Shown piece by piece: positions 1-8,229 of a DNA stretch of 64,000 nucleotides. Position 1 is the stretch's first letter; each line of letters begins with the position of its first letter. The notes beneath the pieces were generated by a model. The model had not been told where the DNA came from. It was given only the letters and a program-made list of their open reading frames with translations, and made no database searches. This DNA is from Polynucleobacter sp. MWH-Loch1C5 (GTDB lineage: Bacteria; Pseudomonadota; Gammaproteobacteria; Burkholderiales; Burkholderiaceae), in contig NZ_JACVPR010000001.1 of NCBI RefSeq assembly GCF_018881775.1, positions 186,001-250,000 on the forward strand, written 5' to 3'. The translations under genes were made by a program, and so were the position numbers.

Positions 1-162
1 CCCGGAACGCTCCAATAGCGATTTCACTGGGCTATCACTTTGTTCAAGCATGGCCCATAAAACATGCTCGGGCTCTATATAAGCATGCTGATGATCAAGC
101 GCCAAACTCTGCGCATCAGCCAATGCCTCTTGAAATTTGCTGGTTAATTTATCGAGTCTCAT
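1..162 (-). CDS. clpB: ClpB disaggregase, N-terminal fragment (gene runs off the window)
   Basis: The reverse strand reads [20 protein letters not shown] and continues with [14 protein letters not shown], the characteristic start of the ClpB N-terminal (Clp-N) domain. Only 54 codons are inside the window and the frame stays open to base 1, so the rest lies to the left. ClpB is a cytosolic hexameric AAA+ protein that resolves protein aggregates together with DnaK. The start codon has a strong ribosome binding site, AGGAGG, 8 bases upstream. It is too short for the ORF track. Identification is by recognised family sequence; the ATPase domains cannot be seen here. Confidence 0.9.
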   Translation of the reverse strand, partial: MRLDKLTSKFQEALADAQSLALDHQHAYIEPEHVLWAMLEQSDSPVKSLLERSG

Positions 163-185
163 CCTGAAACCTCCTATATATGAGC

Positions 186-214
186 AATATGAGCTCATTT
201 TTAGCTTTTTCAAG
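186..214 (-). promoter_or_regulatory. Candidate sigma-32 heat-shock promoter of clpB
   Basis: On the reverse strand CTTGAAA (208-214) is followed after 14 bases by CTCATATT (186-193). This matches the sigma-32 pattern of CTTGAAA, a 13-17 base spacer and CCCCATNT, with one clear mismatch in the -10 part. It ends 24 bases upstream of the clpB start codon. ClpB is a classic sigma-32 target, which makes the match more believable. No start site is demonstrated. Confidence 0.6.
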
Positions 215-227
215 TGATTTAGATCAA
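214..227. promoter_or_regulatory. FNR-like 14-mer between clpB and the GIY-YIG gene
   Basis: Reverse strand TTGATCTAAATCAC matches 9 of the 10 defined positions of the FNR site TTGAT-N4-ATCAA. It touches the -35 part of the clpB promoter candidate and lies about 23 bases upstream of the GIY-YIG start codon. The region is AT-rich, so chance is a real possibility. Confidence 0.25.
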
Positions 228-249
228 AAAAACAGCGGTATCATGCCGC

Positions 250-507
250 ATGACTTGGATTGTTTACCTTCTTGAGTGCTCAGATCAAACGTATTACACC
301 GGTATTACGAATCGTCTTGATCACCGAATTGAGATGCACAATAAAGGTCAAGGAGCAAAATATACGCGTGGGCGTGGACCCGTTATTTTGCTCGGGCAAC
401 GTGCATATCCAGATAGAGCCAGCGCTAGTCGTGCTGAAGCCCAAGTAAAACGATTAAAAAAAGTAGAGAAATTGGCCTTTTTTCAAGATGATCAGTCGAT
501 CACCTAA
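250..507 (+). CDS. GIY-YIG nuclease-superfamily small protein (UPF0213/YhbQ type)
   Basis: This is an 85-residue single-domain protein. Near the N terminus it has YLLECSDQTYYTGIT, the variant GIY...YIG signature of the UPF0213 family, followed by the conserved arginine-bearing helix (RLDHRIEMHN). Length and layout match YhbQ-type proteins, which consist of the GIY-YIG fold alone with no DNA-binding appendage. The cellular role of this family is poorly defined, with DNA repair or nuclease activity proposed. The start at 250 has only a weak ribosome binding site. An ATG 7 bases upstream is in another frame. The stop codon overlaps the end of moaE, which converges from the other strand. Confidence 0.85.
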   Translation: MTWIVYLLECSDQTYYTGITNRLDHRIEMHNKGQGAKYTRGRGPVILLGQRAYPDRASASRAEAQVKRLKKVEKLAFFQDDQSIT

Positions 508-956
508 CTCTGCCATTTTTTGAGCGCTTCATCATCACTCAACCGTGCATCAACCCAACGAGAGCCATTTGGAGTATCTTCTTTTTTCCAAAATGGCGCT
601 TGGGTTTTTAGATAGTCCATCACGAATTCGCAGGCGGCGAAAGCTTCACCCCGATGCGCGCTGGTGACCGCTGTTAAAACGATTTGATCTTCAATGTGCA
701 AAGGACCGATTCGATGAATAATCAATACTTCATAGATATCCCAGCGCGCTTTTGCCTGAGCAATAATATCTTCTAAAGCTTTCTCAGTCATACCCGGATA
801 ATGCTCTAGCGTCATCGCAGAGACTTCGGCACCATCATTACGATCTCTCACTGTACCAATGAAAGCGGCAACGGCACCCACGCGCGCATCATTGGCTCGC
901 AATGCCGCCAACTCCTGACTGACATCAAAATCTTGGGTTTGAACGCGCACTGGCAT
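504..956 (-). CDS. moaE: Molybdopterin synthase catalytic subunit
   Basis: MoaE forms a heterotetramer with MoaD and transfers sulphur to cyclic pyranopterin monophosphate to make molybdopterin in the cytosol. The 150-residue protein has the usual family length. It shows the conserved start FIGTVRDRNDG, the central HRIGPLHIEDQIV and SAHRGEAF blocks, and the C-terminal active-site lysines in APFWKKEDTP. It is the last gene of a minus-strand group, 2 bases after moaD, and shares 4 bases at its 3' end with the convergent GIY-YIG gene. Function is assigned with high certainty from family motifs and from its position next to moaD. Confidence 0.95.
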   Translation of the reverse strand: MPVRVQTQDFDVSQELAALRANDARVGAVAAFIGTVRDRNDGAEVSAMTLEHYPGMTEKALEDIIAQAKARWDIYEVLIIHRIGPLHIEDQIVLTAVTSAHRGEAFAACEFVMDYLKTQAPFWKKEDTPNGSRWVDARLSDDEALKKWQS

Positions 957-958
957 GA

Positions 959-1213
959 CTAACCTCCCGTCACCGGAGGAAAGAAGGCCAACTCAGCCCC
1001 CTCTGTAAGAACCTGATCCACATGAATCATTTCATGATTAAGGGCTATACGAACAGCCTGCCCCTCTGCCAAGGCGCTCGCCCAAGGTTCACCACGTTGA
1101 ATTAATAATTGACGCACGCCATATGCAGTCGTACCACTCGGACAATCTATTGTGTCATTAGCGGTATGAAGAGCTTCGCGCAAAGAGGCAAAAAACTTCA
1201 ACTGTATTTTCAT
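959..1213 (-). CDS. moaD: Molybdopterin synthase sulphur carrier subunit
   Basis: This is an 84-residue ubiquitin-fold protein that ends in Gly-Gly (FFPPVTGG), the C terminus that is adenylated and thiocarboxylated so that MoaE can use its sulphur. The start MKIQLKFFASLREAL is typical of MoaD. It lies 18 bases after moeA and 2 bases before moaE, in one transcriptional unit. No MoeB/MoaA/MoaC gene is in the window, so the pathway is only partly encoded here. Confidence 0.95.
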   Translation of the reverse strand: MKIQLKFFASLREALHTANDTIDCPSGTTAYGVRQLLIQRGEPWASALAEGQAVRIALNHEMIHVDQVLTEGAELAFFPPVTGG

Positions 1214-1231
1214 GATCTCACTATCTCAGTC

Positions 1232-2464
1232 TTAATTAAAAAAACTGGAGTAAGGAATATATTTCACCATATCTCCACGTTGAATGACTTGCTCTGGAGG
1301 ATTATCCAATAAGCCATCAGCCCATGCTGCACCGGTCAGAACGCCAGAGCTCTGATTAGGGAAAAGATCTAAACCACCTTGTTCATTGACTTTCACTCTT
1401 AGAAATTCATTACGGCGATCAGGCCTAGGCCAATCAAAATCAGCTCGCAATACATAGCTGCGCAAAGGAGTCGGGGTGCGTCCTTGTAAACCATGAATAA
1501 ACGGTCTGGCAAAGATTAAAAATGTAACGAAACTGGCCACAGGATTGCCTGGCAAACCCATAAACCAAGCATGACCGTCCTGCCCGCGTCGCTGAACTTG
1601 ACCAAATGCAAAGGGCTTACCCGGTTTCATAGCAATCTGCCAAAGATTCAATTGACCTTCTGCCTCAACAGCAGGCTTGATATGGTCTTCCTCGCCTACT
1701 GAGACACCACCAGAAGTGACTATCAAATCATGATCTTGCGCTGCCTGACGGAGAGTTTGACGCGTTGCCTCAAGTGAGTCTGGAACAATGCCTAAATCAG
1801 TGACCTCACAACCGAACGAGCGAATCAAGGCTAACAAGGTATCGCGATTAGAGTTGTAGATACCGCCTGGTTGAAGAGACTGGCCCGGCATGACCAATTC
1901 GTCTCCCGTGAAAAAAGCGGCGACACGAACTTTACGAAACACTGGAAGATGAGTGAGACCCATTGCAGCAGCGACACCTAAATGTTGAGCATCAAGGCGC
2001 GTTCCACTTTGAAGCGCAATGCGGTCTATTTGCAAGTCCTCCCCTTGGCGGCGAATATAGTCCCCTACCTTAGGTTTCACTTTAATACGCACACCCTCAC
2101 CCATTACTTCACAATCCTCTTGCATTACGACCGCATCGGCACCCTCAGGGATCACTGCACCAGTAAAAATCCTGGCAACAGTCCCTATCGCTAAAGGATG
2201 GCCTGGGTGGCCAGCAGGAATACGCTGGCTAATCGGTAAGATGAGCTCATCTTGAACATCAGCCACACGGACTGCATAGCCGTCCATCTGACTGTTATCT
2301 TGGGTGGGAACGTTCACAGCACTGACTAGATCTTCTGCCAAGATATGGCCCAAAGCCTGTTGAGTGGGTAACTGTTGAGAACTAGCACAACGCTTAGCAT
2401 GCTCCATCAAGAATGCCAAAGTTTCTTGGGTCGTTTTCATAGGAGGCTTAGCGGGTGAATTCAT
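1232..2464 (-). CDS. moeA: Molybdopterin molybdenumtransferase
   Basis: MoeA inserts molybdate into adenylylated molybdopterin to give active cofactor. The 410-residue protein has normal family length. Visible motifs are the N-terminal NSQMDGYAVR block, the domain II segment IFTGAVIPEGADAVV, the domain III (MoCF-like) GGVSVGEEDH and GLPGNPVASF loops, and a C-terminal domain starting near DRRNEFLRV. Its start codon overlaps the mobB stop by 4 bases, which implies translational coupling. A second in-frame ATG eight codons on (MKTTQETLAFL) could also serve as start. Confidence 0.95.
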   Translation of the reverse strand: MNSPAKPPMKTTQETLAFLMEHAKRCASSQQLPTQQALGHILAEDLVSAVNVPTQDNSQMDGYAVRVADVQDELILPISQRIPAGHPGHPLAIGTVARIFTGAVIPEGADAVVMQEDCEVMGEGVRIKVKPKVGDYIRRQGEDLQIDRIALQSGTRLDAQHLGVAAAMGLTHLPVFRKVRVAAFFTGDELVMPGQSLQPGGIYNSNRDTLLALIRSFGCEVTDLGIVPDSLEATRQTLRQAAQDHDLIVTSGGVSVGEEDHIKPAVEAEGQLNLWQIAMKPGKPFAFGQVQRRGQDGHAWFMGLPGNPVASFVTFLIFARPFIHGLQGRTPTPLRSYVLRADFDWPRPDRRNEFLRVKVNEQGGLDLFPNQSSGVLTGAAWADGLLDNPPEQVIQRGDMVKYIPYSSFFN

Positions 2465-3021
2465 AAAGTCTTCAGCCCAAAGTAATCAAGTACAAACTGC
2501 GCCACGGTCTCATGCGAATTGAGGTCCAAGAGTGGCAATGAGCGTTGTAGCTGTTGATTTAATACCTCTTGATCCTGAGTCGGACACGCTAAGGCGACTA
2601 TGTAAGGATCTTGATTCGCTCTCAAAGGCTCTGTTTGACAGGCCGGATGAGCCGCTCGCCATAATTCAATCTTAGGAATGGGCGCTAGACGAAAGCCCTC
2701 TACGATCACCAGATCACAGGGTGAAATACGTTCCAATTGCTCTTCGATTTTCGGATTACGCTCAGCACGCAATTCATGCATTAAAAACCAACGCTGATCG
2801 GAAACCAATAAGACTTCATGCGCCCCAGCTTCACGATGACGATAGGAATCTTTGCCTGGGCGATCCATATCAAAATCATGATGCGTGTGCTTGATGACAG
2901 TGACTTTGAGCCCACGCTCTGTGAGATATGACAAGAGCTTTTCAATGAGCGTGGTTTTACCCGTACCCGAGTACGCCATAAAGCCCATGACCGGATACCG
3001 ATAACTCGGAATATGGGTCAT
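2461..3021 (-). CDS. mobB: Molybdopterin-guanine dinucleotide biosynthesis adapter protein MobB
   Basis: This is a 186-residue P-loop GTPase-type protein with Walker A YSGTGKTTLIEKLL near residue 18, followed by the family block VIKHTHHDFDMDRPGKDSYR. MobB helps MobA attach GMP to molybdopterin, although in Escherichia coli it is dispensable. It is the first moco gene in the group and has a good ribosome binding site (GAGGAG) just upstream. No mobA is present in the window. The stop overlaps the moeA start. Confidence 0.93.
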   Translation of the reverse strand: MTHIPSYRYPVMGFMAYSGTGKTTLIEKLLSYLTERGLKVTVIKHTHHDFDMDRPGKDSYRHREAGAHEVLLVSDQRWFLMHELRAERNPKIEEQLERISPCDLVIVEGFRLAPIPKIELWRAAHPACQTEPLRANQDPYIVALACPTQDQEVLNQQLQRSLPLLDLNSHETVAQFVLDYFGLKTL

Positions 3022-3049
3022 TTGTCTCCTCTTATATTTTTATATGATG

Positions 3050-3082
3050 GGTATAGTCCTAGATAAGACTATACCGTTTTTT
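3050..3082. terminator. Stem-loop between thrC and mobB with a T-run on the plus strand
   Basis: GGTATAGTC (3050-3058) pairs with GACTATACC (3067-3075) across an 8-base loop, a perfect 9-bp stem. Six T follow on the plus strand (3077-3082) and run into the thrC stop codon. The T-run is on the side that would stop plus-strand (antisense) transcription. On the sense (minus) strand there is no U-run, so there it would act as an intercistronic hairpin after thrC. Confidence 0.55.
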
Positions 3083-4526
3083 ACAAACCCGTATGCTCTT
3101 CAATTAAAGACTTGACAGCTTGGACATCAGCTGCCATGACCATCACACGTTGTGGCTGATCCTCAATACCCACAAAGCTCGCTGGCCTATCCGGTAGGCG
3201 ACCAATCGCCTCAGCAATGGTTTCGGCAAATTTGATCGGCAAGGCGGTCTCCAGCACCAACATCGGAATATTGCTTTGCAAATAATCACGTGCCACACGA
3301 ACCCCATCAGCAGTGTGTGTATCGATAAGCACTGAATACTTTCCGTGCACATCGCGAATCGTCTCTAAACGATTTTGATGGGTACTACGTCCAGATACAA
3401 ATCCGTAAGATGCCACTTTTTTAAATACCGGATCCGCCGCTAGGTCAAAGCCCCCGAGCGTGTCGACATCTTTAAACATTTGCTTCACACGTGCACCATC
3501 ATGATCGAGTAAATCATAGATGAAACGCTCGAAATTACTGGCTTTGGAAATATCCATCGATGGGCTTGATGTATGAAATGTCTCTGCTGATTTACGCGCA
3601 CGGTAAACTCCTGTTTTGAAAAACTCATCCAAAACATCATTTTCATTGGTGGCCACGACTAATTTTTCAATCGGTAAACCCATCATCCGCGCGATGTGGC
3701 CCGCGCAAACATTACCGAAGTTACCTGAAGGCACACAAAAAGATACTTTTTGCTCACTGCTAGTAGTTGCCGCCAAGTATCCTTTGAAGTAGTACACCAC
3801 TTGCGCTACAACCCGCGCCCAATTGATAGAGTTCACTGTGCCAATCTTCTGACGCGCCTTGAATGTCAAATCATTACTGACCGCCTTGACAATGTCTTGC
3901 GCATCATCAAAAACACCTTCAATAGCAATATTGATGATGTTGGGGTCTTGCAAAGAATACATCTGCGCCACTTGGAAGGGACTCATCTTGCCATGTGGCG
4001 ATAACATAAAGACGCGTACCCCTTTTTTACCGCGCATCGCATATTCCGCAGCACTACCGGTATCTCCCGATGTTGCGCCCAAAATATTTAACTCTTGACC
4101 GCGCTTAGCTAAGGTGTACTCAAATAGATGGCCTAGAAGCTGCATCGCCATATCTTTAAAGGCGAGCGTGGGGCCATTCGATAAGCTCAAAAGACCGACG
4201 CGCGTACCTTGCTCATCGCCTAGCCAATGGATAGGTGTAATGTCATTGGCATTATCTGCACTCCGTCCATTGCAATAAACTTCTGCGGTATAAGTCTTTC
4301 TAAGAATTTGACGTAAATCATCACTCGGAATGTCATCGCAATACAGGCTCAACACTTCATATGCCAAATCAGCATAAGAGAGATGACGCCACTGATCGAG
4401 TTGTTCACGAGTGACTTTTGGATAGCTTTCTGGCATGTAGAGGCCACCATCAGCAGCCAAGCCTTCTAACAAAATTTCCGAAAAGCCGAGCTTAGCTTCA
4501 TGACCGCGCGTTGAAACGTATTTCAT
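3081..4526 (-). CDS. thrC: Threonine synthase
   Basis: Threonine synthase converts O-phosphohomoserine to threonine, the last step of the pathway. The 481-residue protein is of the long class I type. It starts MKYVSTRGHEAKLGFSEILL and carries the pyridoxal-phosphate lysine in NGPTLAFKDMAM (Lys124), plus the phosphate-binding stretch PSGNFGNVCAG. It follows hom by 10 bases in the same direction, so homoserine made by Hom can pass on to this branch; no thrB is nearby. A stem-loop separates it from mobB. Confidence 0.96.
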   Translation of the reverse strand: MKYVSTRGHEAKLGFSEILLEGLAADGGLYMPESYPKVTREQLDQWRHLSYADLAYEVLSLYCDDIPSDDLRQILRKTYTAEVYCNGRSADNANDITPIHWLGDEQGTRVGLLSLSNGPTLAFKDMAMQLLGHLFEYTLAKRGQELNILGATSGDTGSAAEYAMRGKKGVRVFMLSPHGKMSPFQVAQMYSLQDPNIINIAIEGVFDDAQDIVKAVSNDLTFKARQKIGTVNSINWARVVAQVVYYFKGYLAATTSSEQKVSFCVPSGNFGNVCAGHIARMMGLPIEKLVVATNENDVLDEFFKTGVYRARKSAETFHTSSPSMDISKASNFERFIYDLLDHDGARVKQMFKDVDTLGGFDLAADPVFKKVASYGFVSGRSTHQNRLETIRDVHGKYSVLIDTHTADGVRVARDYLQSNIPMLVLETALPIKFAETIAEAIGRLPDRPASFVGIEDQPQRVMVMAADVQAVKSLIEEHTGL

Positions 4527-4536
4527 AAAAAATCTC

Positions 4537-5847
4537 TTAACTCAGGTTTTCCAAGCGGATTTTGGTGACTGAGCCCTCCACCGTCTTGAGTGTTTCAATT
4601 TTTGTGATAGCAGCCAAGATATGCTTTTCCTTGGTTTCGTGAGTGAGCATAATGAGATCTGTTTGGTTCTCGCCATCTCCAGCTTCACGCTGCAACATCG
4701 CATCAATAGAAATGCCGTGATCTGCCATGACGCGCGTGATGTCAGCCAAAACGCCAGCCACATCAGCAACGCGCATACGCAAGTAATAGCTAGTAGTGAC
4801 CTCGCCCATAGGCATGACCGTTGTATTCACTACAGAACCTGGCTGGAAAGCCAGATGCGGCACACGCTGCTCAGGGTCCGCCGTTTGCAAGCGCGTCACA
4901 TCCACTAGATCTGCAATGACGGCTGAAGCAGTCGGCTCAGCACCAGCACCTTTACCGTAGTACAAAGTGGTACCGACTGCATCACCTTGAACTTGGACGG
5001 CATTCATGGCGCCCTCGACGTTAGCGATCAAACGCTTACTTGGAATTAAAGTAGGATGCACACGCAACTCAACTCCGTCTTGAGTTTTTTTAGTGATGCC
5101 CAATAATTTAATGCGGTATCCCAATTGCTCCGCATAACGAATATCAACAGCAGATAATTTTGTAATGCCTTCAATATGTGCTTTATCAAATTGCATCGGT
5201 ATACCAAAGGCAATCGCACTCATAATGGTAGCCTTGTGAGCAGCATCAACGCCCTCGATATCAAATGTTGGGTCGGCTTCTGCATAACCTAAGCGTTGAG
5301 CCTCTTTGAGCACCACGTCAAAATCTAGACCTTTGTCACGCATCTCGGACAAGATGAAATTGGTGGTGCCATTGATGATGCCGGCAATCCATTCGATACG
5401 GTTGGCAGTCAAACCTTCACGCAAGGCCTTGATAATCGGAATGCCACCCGCAACCGCAGCCTCAAAGGCCACTGTGACACCTTTGGCTTGAGCCGCAGCA
5501 AAAATTTCATTACCGTGCACTGCCAATAAGGCCTTATTAGCAGTGACTACATGTTTGCCTTGAGCAATCGCTGCTAAGACTAAGTCCTTCGCAATGCCAT
5601 AGCCACCAATCAGCTCCACGACAACATCAATCTCAGGATTATTCACGACCAACTTAGCATCATTAACGACTTTGGCACGTCCTTTAACTAACGCTTCTGC
5701 ACGAGCCGTATCCAAATCAGCAACAGTATGAATCTGAATGCCCCGTCCAGCACGACGCTGAATCTCTTCTTGATTACGCTCAAGAACGGTGAAAACACCA
5801 CCGCCTACAGTACCAATGCCCAATAAGCCAACTTGAATAGGTTTCAT
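4537..5847 (-). CDS. hom: Homoserine dehydrogenase
   Basis: Hom reduces aspartate semialdehyde to homoserine with NAD(P)H in the cytosol. The 436-residue monofunctional form has a nucleotide-binding loop GLLGIGTVGGGVF near the start and the catalytic region GIINGTTNFILSEM. A C-terminal ACT domain begins near YYLRMRVADVAGVLADITRVM and normally mediates threonine feedback. There is no aspartokinase fusion. It lies between alaA (38 bases upstream) and thrC (10 bases downstream), a common arrangement in Burkholderiales. Confidence 0.96.
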   Translation of the reverse strand: MKPIQVGLLGIGTVGGGVFTVLERNQEEIQRRAGRGIQIHTVADLDTARAEALVKGRAKVVNDAKLVVNNPEIDVVVELIGGYGIAKDLVLAAIAQGKHVVTANKALLAVHGNEIFAAAQAKGVTVAFEAAVAGGIPIIKALREGLTANRIEWIAGIINGTTNFILSEMRDKGLDFDVVLKEAQRLGYAEADPTFDIEGVDAAHKATIMSAIAFGIPMQFDKAHIEGITKLSAVDIRYAEQLGYRIKLLGITKKTQDGVELRVHPTLIPSKRLIANVEGAMNAVQVQGDAVGTTLYYGKGAGAEPTASAVIADLVDVTRLQTADPEQRVPHLAFQPGSVVNTTVMPMGEVTTSYYLRMRVADVAGVLADITRVMADHGISIDAMLQREAGDGENQTDLIMLTHETKEKHILAAITKIETLKTVEGSVTKIRLENLS

Positions 5848-5885
5848 AAAAACTCGACGACTCTCTAATAAATGAATTAAAAAAG

Positions 5886-7112
5886 TTATTGACCGTATTT
5901 TTGACGATAGCGTTCCAAAAATCTCGCTAAACGACCAATGGCCTCACGCAGAACATCTTCATGAGGTAAGAAAACAATTCGGAAGTGATCCGCTTGTGGC
6001 CAGTTAAAACCGCTACCTTGGACCAGGAGCACCTTCTCTTCCTTAAGCAATTGCGCAACAAAAGCCTGATCATCTTCGATGGGGTACATCTTAGGATCGA
6101 GCTTAGGGAACAAATACAAAGCTGCTTTGGGCTTAACACAAGTAACACCAGGGATCTGAGTCACCAGTTCATAAGCCAAGTCACGCTGACGACGCAATCG
6201 ACCGCCTTCTGCCACTAAATCGTTAATACTCTGATAGCCACCTAGAGCGGTCTGAATCGCATATTGACCAGGGACATTGGCACAAAGACGCATAGAGGAG
6301 AGCATATTCAATCCCTCAATGTAATCTTTAGCAGCACTCTTGTCCCCTGAAACCACCATCCAACCGGCGCGATATCCACAAGAACGATAGTTTTTAGATA
6401 AACCATTAAAACTGACCGTGAGGACATCCGTCGACAATGCCGCAATCGAATGATGTTTGACACCATCAAACAAGGTTTTATCGTAGATTTCATCAGCAAA
6501 GATAATCAGGCCGTGCTCACGTGCCACGGCGATGATGGCCTTGAGCGTCTCAGGACTGTAGACAGCTCCGGTGGGATTGTTGGGGTTAATAACAACAATC
6601 GCCTTGGTCTTGGGTGATATTTTTTTACGAATATCATCTAGATCAGGGTTCCAGTCTTTGCTCTCATCACAGAGATAATGAACAGGTGTGCCACCGGATA
6701 ATGAGACAGCCGCCGTCCACAATGGGTAATCTGGGGCCGGTACCAAAACTTCATCTTGGGCGTTGAGCAAGGCATTCATTGCCAAAACAATGAGCTCAGA
6801 CACGCCATTACCGGTATAGATATCTTCTAGCATCACACCCTGAATTTCTTTTTCTTGGCAGTAATGCATGATGGCTTTACGTGCGGAGAAAATACCCTTT
6901 GAATCTGAGTAAGGTGCGGCATTCGCTAAATTACGAATCATGTCCAACTGTATTTCTTCAGGCGGATCAAAACCAAAAACGCCGACATTACCAATATTCA
7001 ATTTGATAATCTTTTGACCCTCTTCCTCCATCTGTTGAGCAAGCTCTAAGACGGGGCCGCGAATGTCGTAGCAAACGTTATTGAGTTTGTTCGATTTTTT
7101 AATTTCTTTCAC
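5886..7112 (-). CDS. alaA: Alanine-synthesising aminotransferase, AlaA type
   Basis: This is a 408-residue class I aminotransferase very close in wording to E. coli AlaA: NVCYDIRGPV at the N terminus, then YTGNGVSELIV, VPAPDYPLWTAAVSLSGG, INPNNPTGAVY, and the pyridoxal-phosphate lysine in SFNGLSKNYR (Lys240). AlaA makes alanine from pyruvate and glutamate. It is the first gene of a probable alaA-hom-thrC unit. The symbol rests on sequence resemblance; substrate range is not testable here. Confidence 0.88.
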   Translation of the reverse strand: MKEIKKSNKLNNVCYDIRGPVLELAQQMEEEGQKIIKLNIGNVGVFGFDPPEEIQLDMIRNLANAAPYSDSKGIFSARKAIMHYCQEKEIQGVMLEDIYTGNGVSELIVLAMNALLNAQDEVLVPAPDYPLWTAAVSLSGGTPVHYLCDESKDWNPDLDDIRKKISPKTKAIVVINPNNPTGAVYSPETLKAIIAVAREHGLIIFADEIYDKTLFDGVKHHSIAALSTDVLTVSFNGLSKNYRSCGYRAGWMVVSGDKSAAKDYIEGLNMLSSMRLCANVPGQYAIQTALGGYQSINDLVAEGGRLRRQRDLAYELVTQIPGVTCVKPKAALYLFPKLDPKMYPIEDDQAFVAQLLKEEKVLLVQGSGFNWPQADHFRIVFLPHEDVLREAIGRLARFLERYRQKYGQ

Positions 7113-7192
7113 AATAGCCAGCCCAGAAATGACCCTAAAGTCTTAATTTATCTATAATTTTGTAATTATGACAGAGCTTGAAGGCCTACCCC

Positions 7193-7564
7193 TTGAAACT
7201 ACAGCCTGATGCAGCCCAAAATCTCAATACTGTGACCCGTTATGGGCCAGGCTTTATTGAAATCAACCATCTCAGCCACCCCACTTCTATCTGGGTCATG
7301 CCTGAAGGCCCTATTACTCCGTGGCCTGTGAGTCGGTTTGAGGATCTTACCAGCGCCGATTTCGCCCAAATGGCGAGCTTACAACCGCAAGTCATCATAT
7401 TTGGCAGCGGTCACCGTATCCGCTTCCCAAAACCAGAACTATTGGCTCCTTTATTCGCTGCCAAAATCGGCATAGAAACCATGGATTTACAGGCGGCTTG
7501 TCGAACCTACAATATATTGATGGCAGAAGGTCGCCAAGTTCTAGGGGCTTTTCTGATTGATTGA
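7193..7564 (+). CDS. Mth938-like domain protein (DUF498), TTG start
   Basis: This is a protein of about 123 residues with the Mth938/DUF498 fold signature: NTVTRYGPGFIEINH early on, IIFGSGHRIRFP in the middle, and a C-terminal METMDL-like segment ending with AACRTYNILMAEGRQV. Members are uncharacterised in bacteria; related proteins act in respiratory complex I assembly in mitochondria. The ORF track starts at TTG 7178. I prefer TTG 7193 (MKLQPDAAQNL), because GAAGG (7180-7184) sits 8 bases before it and relatives start at this point. The gene is divergent from alaA and 70 bases upstream of bcp. Confidence 0.8.
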   Translation: MKLQPDAAQNLNTVTRYGPGFIEINHLSHPTSIWVMPEGPITPWPVSRFEDLTSADFAQMASLQPQVIIFGSGHRIRFPKPELLAPLFAAKIGIETMDLQAACRTYNILMAEGRQVLGAFLID

Positions 7565-7634
7565 CCTTGAAAATCGGTCTTTTAGGACATAAGTCTGCTA
7601 TAAATACGTAAAACATAATATAAAAGGAGACTCC

Positions 7635-8099
7635 ATGTCAGTTGCTCTTGGCAAAGCGGTGCCCCATTTTGAAATTCCCGCAACTAGCGGTCTGACATTT
7701 AGCCCATCAGCCTGCTTGGGTAAAAATATTGTCATGTATTTCTATCCCAAGGATGCCACCCCAGGTTGCACCGTAGAAGCGATGGATTTCAGAGACCACA
7801 TTGATGCTTTTACGCAAGCCAATACGGTGATCGTTGGCATTTCTAGAGACAGTCTTAAGTCCCATGAGAACTTCAAACGAAAGATTGAATTGCCCTTCGA
7901 ACTACTCAGCGATGAAGATGAGATTGCCTGCCAGCTTTTCGGCGTCATTAAAATGAAAAATATGTATGGCAAGCAGGTTCGCGGTATTGAACGCAGCACC
8001 TTTTTAATTGATGCCCAAGGCATCTTACGACATGAGTGGCGCGGCCTGAAAGTTCCTGGGCATGTTCAAGATGTACTTCAAGCAGCACAAAAAATTTAA
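7635..8099 (+). CDS. bcp: Peroxiredoxin, Bcp/PrxQ type
   Basis: Bcp is a cytosolic thiol peroxidase that reduces hydroperoxides. The 154-residue protein has the PrxQ active site YPKDATPGCTVEAMDFRD with the peroxidatic Cys45. The resolving cysteine that E. coli Bcp has five residues later is replaced by Met50. The protein therefore either works as a 1-Cys enzyme or uses another cysteine (Cys27, or the one in EIACQLF). AAAAGGAGAC upstream gives a good ribosome binding site. A rho-independent terminator follows before phoH. Confidence 0.92.
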   Translation: MSVALGKAVPHFEIPATSGLTFSPSACLGKNIVMYFYPKDATPGCTVEAMDFRDHIDAFTQANTVIVGISRDSLKSHENFKRKIELPFELLSDEDEIACQLFGVIKMKNMYGKQVRGIERSTFLIDAQGILRHEWRGLKVPGHVQDVLQAAQKI

Positions 8100-8177
8100 T
8101 TTATTTAAATTGTTTGCAATGTCATAAAAATTAGGATAAGTTATCACTCAGATGCACACAATAACTTCACCCTCAAT

Positions 8178-8208
8178 AACCGCCACCCCACCCGGTAGGC
8201 GGTTTTTT
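8178..8208 (+). terminator. Intrinsic terminator after bcp
   Basis: AACCGCC (8178-8184) pairs with GGCGGTT (8198-8204) around a 13-base loop, and six consecutive T (8203-8208) finish the structure. It lies 79 bases after the bcp stop and 22 bases before phoH, so bcp and phoH are probably separate units unless readthrough occurs. Confidence 0.8.
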
Positions 8209-8229
8209 CTTTATTAGGAGACCTCCGGA

